A DNA stretch of 64,000 nt from the NCBI GenBank assembly GCA_964575455.1, contig CAZNRX010000001.1:62001-126000 (forward strand), given 5' to 3'. How positions within the stretch are numbered: position 1 is the stretch's first letter; the number at the start of each line of letters is the position of its first letter. The DNA is from SKLM01 sp964575455. GTDB taxonomy: Bacteria; Chloroflexota; Anaerolineae; B4-G1. Shown here in pieces: positions 1 through 8,162 of this stretch. Position numbers and translations under genes: made by a program. The notes beneath the pieces were generated by a model, which worked only from the letters and a program-made list of their open reading frames with translations, had not been told where the DNA came from and did no database searches.

Positions 1-1
1 G

Positions 2-853
2 CTGTCCACGGATCACGGCCTGGATCTGCGCGCGGCGGTGCTCTCCAACGGCACGCTGCTGACCGACGGGATGGTTGATTGGCTGCTGAATAATGGGGTG
101 CGATTGATGATCTCGCTGGACGGCGTCGGCGCGGTGCATGACGCACAGCGCCCCTTCGCCGACGGGCGTGGGTCATTCGCGCAGATTGCGAGGAACATCG
201 ACTACGCTATCGCTCGAGGCCTTTCGCCCCATCTATCCATCACGGTTACAACCGGCAGTGCTGAAGGTCTTGCCGATGTGGTCAGCTTCGCGTTGGAGCG
301 TGACTTGTTCTTCAACCTCAACTTCGTCCGTGAGCCAGGTAAGAGCGCCCAAGACTCGCCGGCTGACCATGCTCATCTGGTCGCAGGAGTGAAAGCGGCC
401 TTCGACGTCATTGAGGGCGATCTGCCGCACCACAGGCTGATTGACGGGTTGTTGGACTGCAGCGCTTTCGGCGTGGCTCATCAGTATCCCTGCGGTGCGC
501 GTCGTAGCTATCTGGTGATCGGCCCTCGGGGTCGCGTCTCACGCTGTCAGATGACGATGGATCAGCCGGTGACGGACATAGGGGATGAGGATCCGCTCCG
601 AGTTGTGCGAGAGTGGGATGGTGGTTTCCAGAACGTCGCAGTGGAAGAGAAGGAGGGCTGCAGGGACTGCACGTGGCGCTACTGGTGCGCCGGTGGCTGC
701 CCGCTGCTGGCGTATCGAGCTGCTGGGCGGAGCGACGTATCGTCGACGTACTGTGACGTCTACAAGGCACTCTATCCTGAGTTGCTCCGGCTGGAGGGGC
801 TGCGATTGCTTAGGTGGCAACGGTCAAAGGCTCGACCACTCCGCAGGAACTGA
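2..853 (+). CDS. Radical SAM/SPASM protein, C-terminal part (5' end outside window)
   Basis: The reading frame is open from base 2, so the start and the CxxxCxxC cluster lie off the left edge. What remains is the second half of the radical SAM barrel and a complete SPASM domain with the cysteine series C-x2-C-x5-C-x3-C near the end, which binds auxiliary iron-sulfur clusters. It aligns end to end with the complete paralogue at 11899-13311, including a 59-base stretch with no mismatch (542-600 versus 13021-13079). SPASM radical SAM enzymes modify peptides or proteins, often RiPP precursors; the substrate here is unknown. It converges on the small minus-strand genes at 1414-1049. The C-terminus carries about 12 extra basic residues compared with the paralogue. 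Confidence 0.9.
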   Translation: MSTDHGLDLRAAVLSNGTLLTDGMVDWLLNNGVRLMISLDGVGAVHDAQRPFADGRGSFAQIARNIDYAIARGLSPHLSITVTTGSAEGLADVVSFALERDLFFNLNFVREPGKSAQDSPADHAHLVAGVKAAFDVIEGDLPHHRLIDGLLDCSAFGVAHQYPCGARRSYLVIGPRGRVSRCQMTMDQPVTDIGDEDPLRVVREWDGGFQNVAVEEKEGCRDCTWRYWCAGGCPLLAYRAAGRSDVSSTYCDVYKALYPELLRLEGLRLLRWQRSKARPLRRN

Positions 854-1048
854 GCTTACAAGGCTACCGCAGACCTGCGAAGGCGTGTTGCTCGACATAA
901 GCGGTCTGGTGGTGTTGCCGGAACACATCATGCTGTTGAGCCTGTCAACGTAGGGCAGTGCGGCCGCTCAGTCGGCTTGCTTGAGATCGAATTGACGTGT
1001 TTGCGCCGATCAGCCGGAGCGCTGGTCCGAAGCCGGGCGACCGGGACG

Positions 1049-1198
1049 CTAGCCTCGTCGAAGGGCTCGGATCTTCCAGCGTAGCCAGCAAGGAAGTCTC
1101 GGCAGGCCAGGCAGTTTGCTTGTTAAGTGGATCATGTGGGTTCTCTGGGATAGGGTGTAGCTGAACGGGTATGAAGATGACGTTGCGTTCCCAAACAT
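1049..1198 (-). CDS. Short ORF, 49 aa, candidate precursor or small peptide
   Basis: A 49-codon ORF starts at ATG 1198 on the minus strand. A strong ribosome site (AAAGGAG, 1211-1205) lies six bases upstream, which is the main reason to believe it. The peptide has a Ser/Tyr-rich N-terminus and a Leu/Pro/Trp/Arg-rich, basic C-terminus with one cysteine. It starts 30 bases after the stop of the 61-aa membrane protein, so the two are probably one transcript. The arrangement of two-helix membrane protein, about 30-base gap and short ORF recurs at 13507-14360 beside the second radical SAM gene. I recognise no family. It could be a modified peptide precursor, a small effector, or a chance ORF behind a good ribosome site. 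Confidence 0.5.
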   Translation of the reverse strand: MFGNATSSSYPFSYTLSQRTHMIHLTSKLPGLPRLPCWLRWKIRALRRG

Positions 1199-1228
1199 GA
1201 TATTCTCCTTTGTTGCGCTATGGTGCTC

Positions 1229-1414
1229 TCAGAATCCTATGCAGAGCAGCGATATTGCCAGGACGATCAGGAGGGCTGCTGCTAACGTGAAACACCCAGT
1301 GGCTCCGCCTTGAGATGCAGCGACCCGAGCCAGGAGCGTGATCATAGCTGCGACGACGACGCAGGCGACGGCTACGATCAGACAGATCAGGCTTCCGATG
1401 GCTAGCTTGACCAT
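1229..1414 (-). CDS. Small two-helix membrane protein, 61 aa
   Basis: ATG at 1414 is preceded by AAGGAG six bases upstream. The protein is nearly all hydrophobic: helix 1 at about residues 4-29 and helix 2 at about 39-60, joined by a short loop containing one Arg and a Gly-rich turn. No signal peptidase site or known family is evident. A minus-strand -10 (TACAAT, plus-strand 1468-1473) lies about 55 bases upstream of the start, and the GTAAGGTT direct repeats at 1552-1573 are oriented toward it. It probably forms an operon with the 49-aa ORF. Holin-like, immunity-like or peptide-export roles are all possible; none is shown. Confidence 0.7.
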   Translation of the reverse strand: MVKLAIGSLICLIVAVACVVVAAMITLLARVAASQGGATGCFTLAAALLIVLAISLLCIGF

Positions 1415-1467
1415 GATTCGCTCCTTATCACCGAAAACCGGTGTTGATACTGGACTCTGTCAGGCTG

Positions 1468-1473
1468 ATTGTA
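1468..1473 (-). promoter_or_regulatory. -10 box TACAAT for the small membrane protein operon
   Basis: TACAAT reads on the minus strand about 55 bases before ATG 1414. There is no convincing -35 element, which fits activation from upstream repeats. Confidence 0.4.
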
Positions 1474-1551
1474 TGGTACCATAGATATGGTGAGCGTATC
1501 CTCCAGATCAATGACAGTGCTCTCTTCAGTACAGCACGAGGGACTAGCAGG

Positions 1552-1605
1552 AACCTTACGCGAACCTTACGCGCATTACCTCATTTGGCAAAGCTGTGAT
1601 ACAAT
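1552..1605 (+). promoter_or_regulatory. Direct-repeat operator and -10 box upstream of the membrane P-loop gene
   Basis: Two perfect 11-base repeats (AACCTTACGCG at 1552-1562 and 1563-1573; GTAAGGTT on the other strand) end 26 bases before TACAAT at 1600-1605. A weaker TTAC unit overlaps the -35 position. Direct repeats with 11-base period upstream of a -10 are typical of OmpR/PhoB winged-helix binding. The same box recurs at 5603-5624 and 13374-13406. It lies between divergent genes and may serve both. Confidence 0.65.
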
Positions 1606-1636
1606 GGGTACTAACCACGAATGGTAGGCTGAACAG

Positions 1637-4213
1637 ATGAGTCCTGAAACGCAGCACCGCGCCGAAGGGGGTCGTATGGAGATGCAGAGAGAGCCGTCCA
1701 GCCAGCATTCCCGGCAGTCTCAGGTGATGCGATGGATTGAGGGTCGGCCCAAGAAGATCAAAGACTGGGTTAGGACGTACCAGTTTCCGGTCTTCCTCTT
1801 GGCCATTGCATTGATGAGCTACCTGATTGTACTCGGTTATCAGGCTCGAGGCCCAAGTAGGGAGACCCGCCACCAGGCGTGGGCGACACGAGGGATATCC
1901 GAAGGATACGTTCTGCTGTCCGTTGCCTATCCCCGCAAGCTGCGCCTAGAGTCCCCTGCAGAAGCTCGGGCTATCTCTGTCTGGCTTCAGGAGGTGACCC
2001 CTACGCCCAGCCCCTCCCCCACTGGAACCCTGTCGCGAACATCTACACCCACACCTACGCCCACTCCTACACGGACACCAACGCCGACGCCGACACCAAC
2101 ACCTTCCCCCACAGGTAGCTCTACTGCGGTTCCTACTTCCACGCCAACTCCGACGCCCATGCCGACTGCCACGCCTCGTCCCTGGGTCGTTGCCTTCTCT
2201 CCCCACAACGCGGGGGTTTCTTTCGTTGATCAGGAAGGTGTTCCTGTCGCGCCGCAGGTTGCCTTGACGCCCGGTCCGAAGTCGGCGGTGCCGGCCGTGC
2301 TCTATGCGCAGCGGGCGCCGTTGGCGGCGCCATTGTCCTCGACGACGTTGGATCTGTCCGTGTACGGGCCGGAACTAATCCTAGTGCATGCTCAAGCTCT
2401 GCCTTCATCAATCGATCTTGAGAGACCGAGAGCGGCGCGATTTCGTCACTTCTGCGACCTGCTCTGTGGACCTACGACCCCGCTACTGATGCTTGGCGGC
2501 AGCGTCATCGCTTTCGCAGCAAAGGAGTGGCAGCGCCGCTCGGAACAGGAGCGAGAGGAAAGGAGACGACGTAGAGAACAGGAACGGGAGAGAAGACAAC
2601 GTGGAATCCTTGCCAAAGTCGAGCTAATGGCCAACTTGGCGCCGCATCCAGAGAAGATGATTGAGAGGTATTGGGAGCTTGAAGAGCGTACGGAGAACGA
2701 TCCAGAATGGAATGATCAAAAAGTGGTCCGTTCTCTGAGAAGAACTCTCAGAGAAAACCTGCACCTGGAGGGTCTGCTAGAAGCGATAGAAGGCTGGTTC
2801 GGCGAACTGAATGACGAGAGGGCTTATCGCTCTGTTCAACTGGCTTTGAGATGTTGGGATCAGGAAGAGGGAAGGGTCCAGGCATTCGCCCGTGTGTTGA
2901 GCTACTTGCGGACGGGCAGAAAGACTGAGAAGCGGTTGCCTGAAGAGCTAGCGCACAGAGTGGCTCGTGATCTCACCTGTCTTCGACAAATATGCGGAGA
3001 TGAGGCTAGAGACCGGGCGTATCGCTTGCTGCTAGACTTAGCAAAGAAACAGCTTTGGGAAGAGGATAAGCGAGAGGAATGTGGTATCTCGAGGAGCGCA
3101 CTCCGTTGGCTCGATCTCTGGCCAGCGACATCGCCCGCTGATCCAGAAGAGCTGTTGGGCTGGCTCAAGTTAGCCGAGCTGGCATTCAATCCTTTCAGCC
3201 CGGATTCAGCTGAGCTGGACCCTCGGCTGCGGGACTACTACATACGAAGCGATATCTTCAGGCACATTGGAGGGAGAAGGCCAACCCTTGTCTTTGGCGA
3301 AGCGGGTTCTGGCAAGACAGCAGCGGCGTTGCTGCTAGCATCTGATTGTCAAGATCCACCCGAGAGCCCTCGTGAGGAAGGGTCTTTTCCTGTGCACGGT
3401 GCTTTGCCGCTTCAAGTCAGTCGGGATCCTGCGCAGCAGGTTTACCTCTCCGCTGTTGTCTATGAAACTGCACGTTCTGTGACACGGTATCTGGCGCACT
3501 TCCCGGAGGGTTTTGGAAGGCTGCCAGAACCGCGCAGGTACGGCATAGCTCGCTTGCTTTCAATCTGGACCGACTCTCCCGAGTTGCTAGAAGCTAGGTT
3601 GAGGCACAGCGCACCCAGTTGGGGTACTAGCAGCCTTCTTGTGCGTGAGATAGTGGCGATGCATCAACCGATCTCCTATGAGCGAGAGATTGCGTGCCGT
3701 GAGAATCCGGGTGGTGTTCCGGACTTGTTAAGCGAAGCGTTGCCTGGTGGGTTTCAATGTGCCTACTTGATTCTCGATTCATCCATTGTGTCGGGCGCTC
3801 CTTGGGCTGTAGCAAGAAGCCTACAGCACCTATTGGACTTGACGATCCCACTGGCCGCTGGGGGGATATATCTGAAGCTCTTTTTGCCCACTGCCCTCCG
3901 CCCTTATATGCGTGACCTGTTGGGATGCAGAATGGTCACCTTGACGTGGCCCCTAGGTGCTCTGAAAGACATGATCAACGACCGTGTTGAAGCAGCTTCG
4001 CTGATGAAGGGTGTTACTCTGAACTATCTTTGTGATCCCAGTGTACCAACAGAACCCAGTTTGGCAAGGCGACTGGCTCGGGCCGCGGATGGTTCTCCGC
4101 GGAGGCTTCTGCGGCTGGGAAATGAGATACTCGTCAGACACGCACGACGGGCGCCGGACGAGCCTAAGCTTTCGGTCCAAGACGTTGACAGCGTGTTAGG
4201 TGTCAGGCGGTAA
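1637..4213 (+). CDS. Membrane-anchored P-loop NTPase with Pro/Thr stalk, 858 aa
   Basis: Residues 50-68 form a membrane helix and about 120-182 a Thr/Pro repeat stalk typical of extracytoplasmic spacers. A second helix lies at about 272-295, followed by an Arg/Glu-rich coiled segment. The stalk is therefore probably outside and the rest cytoplasmic. A helical middle region leads to a P-loop domain with Walker A GEAGSGKT (554-561) and a Walker B-like hydrophobic strand ending in LILDSS. The NTPase domain resembles the N-terminal domain at 5838 and the NTPase at 4217: a FNPF-like lead-in, then YLKxFLP after the Walker B strand. ATG 1676, with AAGGGGG four bases upstream, is an alternative start. 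A signal-sensing role across the membrane is inferred. Confidence 0.8.
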   Translation: MSPETQHRAEGGRMEMQREPSSQHSRQSQVMRWIEGRPKKIKDWVRTYQFPVFLLAIALMSYLIVLGYQARGPSRETRHQAWATRGISEGYVLLSVAYPRKLRLESPAEARAISVWLQEVTPTPSPSPTGTLSRTSTPTPTPTPTRTPTPTPTPTPSPTGSSTAVPTSTPTPTPMPTATPRPWVVAFSPHNAGVSFVDQEGVPVAPQVALTPGPKSAVPAVLYAQRAPLAAPLSSTTLDLSVYGPELILVHAQALPSSIDLERPRAARFRHFCDLLCGPTTPLLMLGGSVIAFAAKEWQRRSEQEREERRRRREQERERRQRGILAKVELMANLAPHPEKMIERYWELEERTENDPEWNDQKVVRSLRRTLRENLHLEGLLEAIEGWFGELNDERAYRSVQLALRCWDQEEGRVQAFARVLSYLRTGRKTEKRLPEELAHRVARDLTCLRQICGDEARDRAYRLLLDLAKKQLWEEDKREECGISRSALRWLDLWPATSPADPEELLGWLKLAELAFNPFSPDSAELDPRLRDYYIRSDIFRHIGGRRPTLVFGEAGSGKTAAALLLASDCQDPPESPREEGSFPVHGALPLQVSRDPAQQVYLSAVVYETARSVTRYLAHFPEGFGRLPEPRRYGIARLLSIWTDSPELLEARLRHSAPSWGTSSLLVREIVAMHQPISYEREIACRENPGGVPDLLSEALPGGFQCAYLILDSSIVSGAPWAVARSLQHLLDLTIPLAAGGIYLKLFLPTALRPYMRDLLGCRMVTLTWPLGALKDMINDRVEAASLMKGVTLNYLCDPSVPTEPSLARRLARAADGSPRRLLRLGNEILVRHARRAPDEPKLSVQDVDSVLGVRR

Positions 4214-4216
4214 TCA

Positions 4217-5590
4217 ATGTCTGCGAATCCGTCTCCCATTGGCTTGCTTGCCTTCGACAGTCTACGGGCTGAGGACGAGCCTTGGCTCGACCAGTGCTAC
4301 GTCCCCCCACCGAACTTCGACCTGATCGCCGGTGCGCGCTCGGCGCTGGTCTTCGGCGCACGTGGTTCGGGGAAGACCGCGCTCTTTCGCGCCTTGCGGG
4401 CCCGCTTGACACCGCAAGAGAATCGGGAAGGCCCCGCCTCCTCTCTAGCCGTCAGCTGGCGGCCTATGCCCGTGGATTCGAAGATCCCCGGCTTGACCGC
4501 AGCCAGATTACAGCTGCTCCAGGTCCTTCGCCATTGTGCCGAGGAGCTTCTAGCTCATCTGGCTCGCTGGCCAGATGGATTGTGTGACGCTCCCCCCGAT
4601 GTGCAGGATACGCTTGTGTGGTTTGTCAACCGCTACCTGGGGTCAGATGCGTCCCGATGTTTCGAAGAGCAGGCCTGCGAGATTGCGGAACCCGATCGGC
4701 ATCCCCTGTTTGGTGTTCTCTCCCGACGGGTATCGGAAGAATGGCTTGACGCAGCGAAACCCGACCTGATCATCAACGAATTCGTCAAGGCGCTCAGGGA
4801 GATTGGCATTGACAGAGTCTATATCTTGGTCAGTCCTGATGCGATAGGCAAGTCCGAGCGGGTCGAAGGCGGACTGCAGGCGTTTCTCTCCTCCCTGACA
4901 TTGTTTGAGAATCCCTACTTCGTGTACAAGATGGTACTCCCGCTCCGGCTGCAGGAGACGCTGGCTTCTGCCGGCGTCGTCCATCGGCGCCGCGTGAGAG
5001 ATTATGTGCTCTCCTGGCACGTCGAGGATCTGGTCGCGATCGTGGTCAGACGCACGGAACTGGCAGTGGGCAGATCGGTAGAGGCGCTGGTAGAGATATG
5101 CGAGGATGAGAGCCTCTCCACTTGGTTGGCGCGAACAGGGGGAGATTCCCCTCGCGGCTGGTTGGAATGCGTCGCACCTCTTGTGGCCGAGTATCTGAGG
5201 CGAGGACGATCCATCTCACGCCAGGAATGGCACTGCATCCGCGAAGAGACTGCCCCACCTCTTGTGTTTGATCTCGACAGTGGCAATCTGACTGTAGGAT
5301 GGCGTCGTATCACCGATCTACCGGAGGTGCCGCGGGCACTACTAGGTTATCTCTACCAGCATCGGGGACGGGTCTGTAGGCGAAGCGAGTTGTATCACGA
5401 TGCCTATCTACCTGCTCGCTACCCCGATCTAGACATTGAGGAGCACCGTGAGTATCCTGCGGACGGCTACGACAGCGTTCTGGACACTGCCATCTCCCGG
5501 CTCCGTGATCGCATCGAGCCGGATCCGCGATCGCCGGTCTACGTGACCACCGAGCGCGGCAAGGGCTATAAGCTAGAACATGCATGGTGA
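4217..5590 (+). CDS. P-loop NTPase with C-terminal OmpR/PhoB-type winged helix, 457 aa
   Basis: Walker A GARGSGKT is at residues 47-54. The following helices and the YKMVLPL strand match the NTPase domains of the flanking genes. The usual Walker B acidic residue appears lost (ILVSPDA), so ATP hydrolysis may be weak or absent. Residues about 385-457 form a winged helix of the response-regulator C-terminal type (RRSEL lead-in, ISRLRDRIEP recognition helix, GKGYKLE wing). No receiver domain is present, so it looks like a one-component regulator gated by nucleotide or partner binding. It starts three bases after the upstream stop, indicating a shared transcript. It is the best candidate to bind the GTAAGGTT direct repeats in this island. 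Confidence 0.85.
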   Translation: MSANPSPIGLLAFDSLRAEDEPWLDQCYVPPPNFDLIAGARSALVFGARGSGKTALFRALRARLTPQENREGPASSLAVSWRPMPVDSKIPGLTAARLQLLQVLRHCAEELLAHLARWPDGLCDAPPDVQDTLVWFVNRYLGSDASRCFEEQACEIAEPDRHPLFGVLSRRVSEEWLDAAKPDLIINEFVKALREIGIDRVYILVSPDAIGKSERVEGGLQAFLSSLTLFENPYFVYKMVLPLRLQETLASAGVVHRRRVRDYVLSWHVEDLVAIVVRRTELAVGRSVEALVEICEDESLSTWLARTGGDSPRGWLECVAPLVAEYLRRGRSISRQEWHCIREETAPPLVFDLDSGNLTVGWRRITDLPEVPRALLGYLYQHRGRVCRRSELYHDAYLPARYPDLDIEEHREYPADGYDSVLDTAISRLRDRIEPDPRSPVYVTTERGKGYKLEHAW

Positions 5591-5602
5591 GTTAGAGCCC
5601 CT

Positions 5603-5624
5603 GTAAGGTTGATGTAAGGTTCGC
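5603..5624 (+). promoter_or_regulatory. GTAAGGTT 11-base direct repeat (winged-helix operator)
   Basis: GTAAGGTTGAT at 5603-5613 is followed directly by GTAAGGTTCGC at 5614-5624. It sits just after the winged-helix regulator gene and upstream of the double P-loop gene. A possible -10 (TATATT, 5673-5678) follows. The 247-base gap otherwise shows no convincing gene. Confidence 0.6.
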
Positions 5625-5837
5625 GAGAGGAGGATGTGCGAGCGGTGAGGAGGAATAGATGCCCCTTGTTGGTATATTGGTATGTGGAAGCGGGGCCTAA
5701 GAGTTTGACAACCACCGGTATCTCAGGCGGGCACGTGGAGAATAACCGCCAGGCGCAAGGGGGCGCGAGAACAGGGTTGGTTTGTAGCCTTCAAGTGGAT
5801 GCGCTCTCTGTAGTGCGGTAGTCGCGCAGGAAACCCT

Positions 5838-8162
5838 ATGTCCGCCAAGCTCATTTCTAACACAAAGCAAGTGGCCAATTCAGAGGCAGACATCTCCTCA
5901 AACGAGGTTCTGGACTGGCTGTCTCGTATGGGCCTGGGTGAAGTCAATCCCTTCGAACATCTAGACGCCGGTGCCGACCCAGACCTAAGCAAGTATCTGG
6001 TCAGGCACGACGTCTTTCGCATGATCTGGGATGATTCTCCGTCCCTCGTGTTCGCTCCGGCCGGGGGCGGGAAGAGCGCATTTCGCGTTCGTCTGACGTA
6101 CGCCTGTCGCGTCGAGGAGGACCGCCGGCGGGTCTTTCCTATTCCCTATCTTGCCCCTGAGCCGACGTCGTCATCGCTCAACGACCACCTGGCACCGATT
6201 TTGAAGAGCGCAGCACAGGAGTTGCTCTTGGCTCTGGTCTATCGGCCGGAGCGCTTCGAGGCGCTGGGAGAAGTGGATAGGCGGAGCGTGCGCCGGGTGC
6301 TGGATCAGAACGCACCCGGTTTACTGCGCCACTACCTGCCCCAGATCGAGCGGGCCGGAGGGCCCGCGCCCTTGGTTGAGGCCTTCGCTCCCTCGGCTGC
6401 CCGATTGCCAGCCCCTCCCGACCCCTACGATGTGAGAGCGCTCTGTACGGCGGTAGAAAGGATGGCCTCCTCGCGTGACGTTCCCCCTGTTACGCAGCGT
6501 TTCGACGATATGCTCGACCTGCTGTTGGAGGTGCTCGATTTCAGCGCCGTCTACCTATTGGTGGACGGCGTTGACGCGTTTCTGGAGACCGTCTCTGACC
6601 CCTCGCGCGCTGTGATGGTATTGGAGCCGCTGCTAGAGCAGATGGCGGCCTGGGCCGAGGAGCGTATGTATCTGAAGGCTTTCCTTCCACTGGAACTACG
6701 TTCCCTGTTACCGGAGAGATTAACGGAGGAAGCTAACGTCGCCACCATCATTTGGGGACGGGAGGGCCTGATCGACGTTCTCCACGCCCGATTGCGTACG
6801 GCCAGTCAGGGCGCTTTCGACAGTCTAGACGCCGTCAGCGCGCCGTCTCTGCGCAACGCGGAGGAGGAGCTCCTCAAGGTTGCGCCCCCTGTGCCACGAG
6901 AGTTGCTCGTGTTGATGAATCGGCTGATCGAGGAGCACGTCCGACGTAGGGGGTCCCGGGGCGCTCTTGAACCGGAGGATCTGGAAGCAGCGAAGAGGGA
7001 GTACCGTTGCGATGAACCGGGTACAGAGCCGTTTTGCCTTTGCCGTACGCGTCCAAAGGAGGGATTGATGAGCACACCACCAGACAAGCTTCCCTTTGAC
7101 CCCGCCAAGTTCGTCGATCGGGAGGAGCCCCTCGGCCTGGTACTAGAGAAAGCCGGTCGCATCGCTGACGGCTTTTCAGTGGAGAGACGGGTCGTCATCT
7201 TCCATGGTGAGCGGGGGGCCGGTAAGACGTGGTTACTGCAAGGACTGGAGCATCGACTACATAGGGGTTTCTCCAGCTCTTTCGTCCCTCATCGCGTCAC
7301 TCTAAAGGAAGGCATAGAGGTCGAGGCCTTCGAGTCAGAGATTCCAAGGCAGAGGCCGCTGATCCTGCTGCTCGACGACGTCAACGAGATGAGCGAATCC
7401 CTGCTCAAGCGCTTGCAGGACCGTGTGCTGGCTCCGCTGGTTCAAGAGGATGACGTTTTGATCGTGTTGACGGAACGAGGCCGCCCTCACTACTGGACAG
7501 CCCCGGAGTTTCGCGAGAAGGCTGATGAGTTTGATCTGGAGCCCTTCGAGCCAGACGACACCGAGACACAGATTGAGATACAGGTTCCCCGTGCCGCCAC
7601 GAAGGCACCGATCGTCGCTGCAAGGACGGGAGGCTATCCCTGGGCTAATTACGTTCTGGCTCGTTACTTACCGGATGAGGAAAGCGGGTTGGAGCGTTGC
7701 GTGGAGTTGTTCCTGCAGGACGTTGACGAAGCGCTATGGCCTTATTTCCGGGTGCTCTCCATTCTACAGGCCTTTGACGAGACGCGCATGAGATGCATCT
7801 TGCCGGTTTATCCCTTGTTTGCAAGCGAGACGTGGAACTACCGAGCTTGCCGTGACAAACGAAAGGCCCTGGTGGACACGACGCTGGCCGAGTGGCAGGA
7901 GGGGAAGCGAGGATACGTGCTTGATGATCCGCTCCGCCTGGTGCTGGAAGCCCTACTGCTCAGGCGAAACCTATGTCAGTGGCAGGTCCTTCACTGCGCT
8001 GCCTACCGGTTGTATAAGCGTTGGTCCGAGACGTATGAGCAATCCAGGGGCTGGTGGATCCAGGAAGCCAAGTATCATGCCGACAAGCTGAAGGGCATTG
8101 ATTACAACCCCGAGGACTGCCCGCGGGGTGAAGACCAAGAGGAGGAGGAAAATGACGCCTGA
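5838..8162 (+). CDS. Double P-loop NTPase, 774 aa, with internal start
   Basis: The N-terminal half carries Walker A APAGGGKS (73-80) and a Walker B-like YLLVDGVDAF. It is homologous to the NTPases at 1637 and 4217. The C-terminal half is a distinct AAA/STAND-type domain with Walker A GERGAGKT (457-464) and Walker B LILLLDDVNE (about 507-517). The join contains ATG 7068 (residue 411) with a textbook AAAGGAGGG five to six bases upstream, so a 364-aa C-terminal protein is probably also made. The segment before it is Cys-rich and looks like an old C-terminus. AGGA precedes ATG 5838. The stop overlaps the next start by 11 bases, implying coupling to the TPR protein. Confidence 0.85.
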   Translation: MSAKLISNTKQVANSEADISSNEVLDWLSRMGLGEVNPFEHLDAGADPDLSKYLVRHDVFRMIWDDSPSLVFAPAGGGKSAFRVRLTYACRVEEDRRRVFPIPYLAPEPTSSSLNDHLAPILKSAAQELLLALVYRPERFEALGEVDRRSVRRVLDQNAPGLLRHYLPQIERAGGPAPLVEAFAPSAARLPAPPDPYDVRALCTAVERMASSRDVPPVTQRFDDMLDLLLEVLDFSAVYLLVDGVDAFLETVSDPSRAVMVLEPLLEQMAAWAEERMYLKAFLPLELRSLLPERLTEEANVATIIWGREGLIDVLHARLRTASQGAFDSLDAVSAPSLRNAEEELLKVAPPVPRELLVLMNRLIEEHVRRRGSRGALEPEDLEAAKREYRCDEPGTEPFCLCRTRPKEGLMSTPPDKLPFDPAKFVDREEPLGLVLEKAGRIADGFSVERRVVIFHGERGAGKTWLLQGLEHRLHRGFSSSFVPHRVTLKEGIEVEAFESEIPRQRPLILLLDDVNEMSESLLKRLQDRVLAPLVQEDDVLIVLTERGRPHYWTAPEFREKADEFDLEPFEPDDTETQIEIQVPRAATKAPIVAARTGGYPWANYVLARYLPDEESGLERCVELFLQDVDEALWPYFRVLSILQAFDETRMRCILPVYPLFASETWNYRACRDKRKALVDTTLAEWQEGKRGYVLDDPLRLVLEALLLRRNLCQWQVLHCAAYRLYKRWSETYEQSRGWWIQEAKYHADKLKGIDYNPEDCPRGEDQEEEENDA
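7055..7070 (+). promoter_or_regulatory. Internal ribosome binding site and in-frame ATG
   Basis: AAAGGAGGG at 7055-7063 lies at ideal distance from ATG 7068-7070, in frame within the 774-codon ORF and exactly where the second P-loop domain begins (MSTPPDKL). It is stronger than the site at the ORF's own start. Confidence 0.6.

Noticed and set aside
5636..5821. 61-codon ORF after the GTAAGG repeats
   Set aside because: The ribosome-like GGAGG is only two bases from the GTG, the start lies upstream of the likely -10, and the product has no recognisable pattern.
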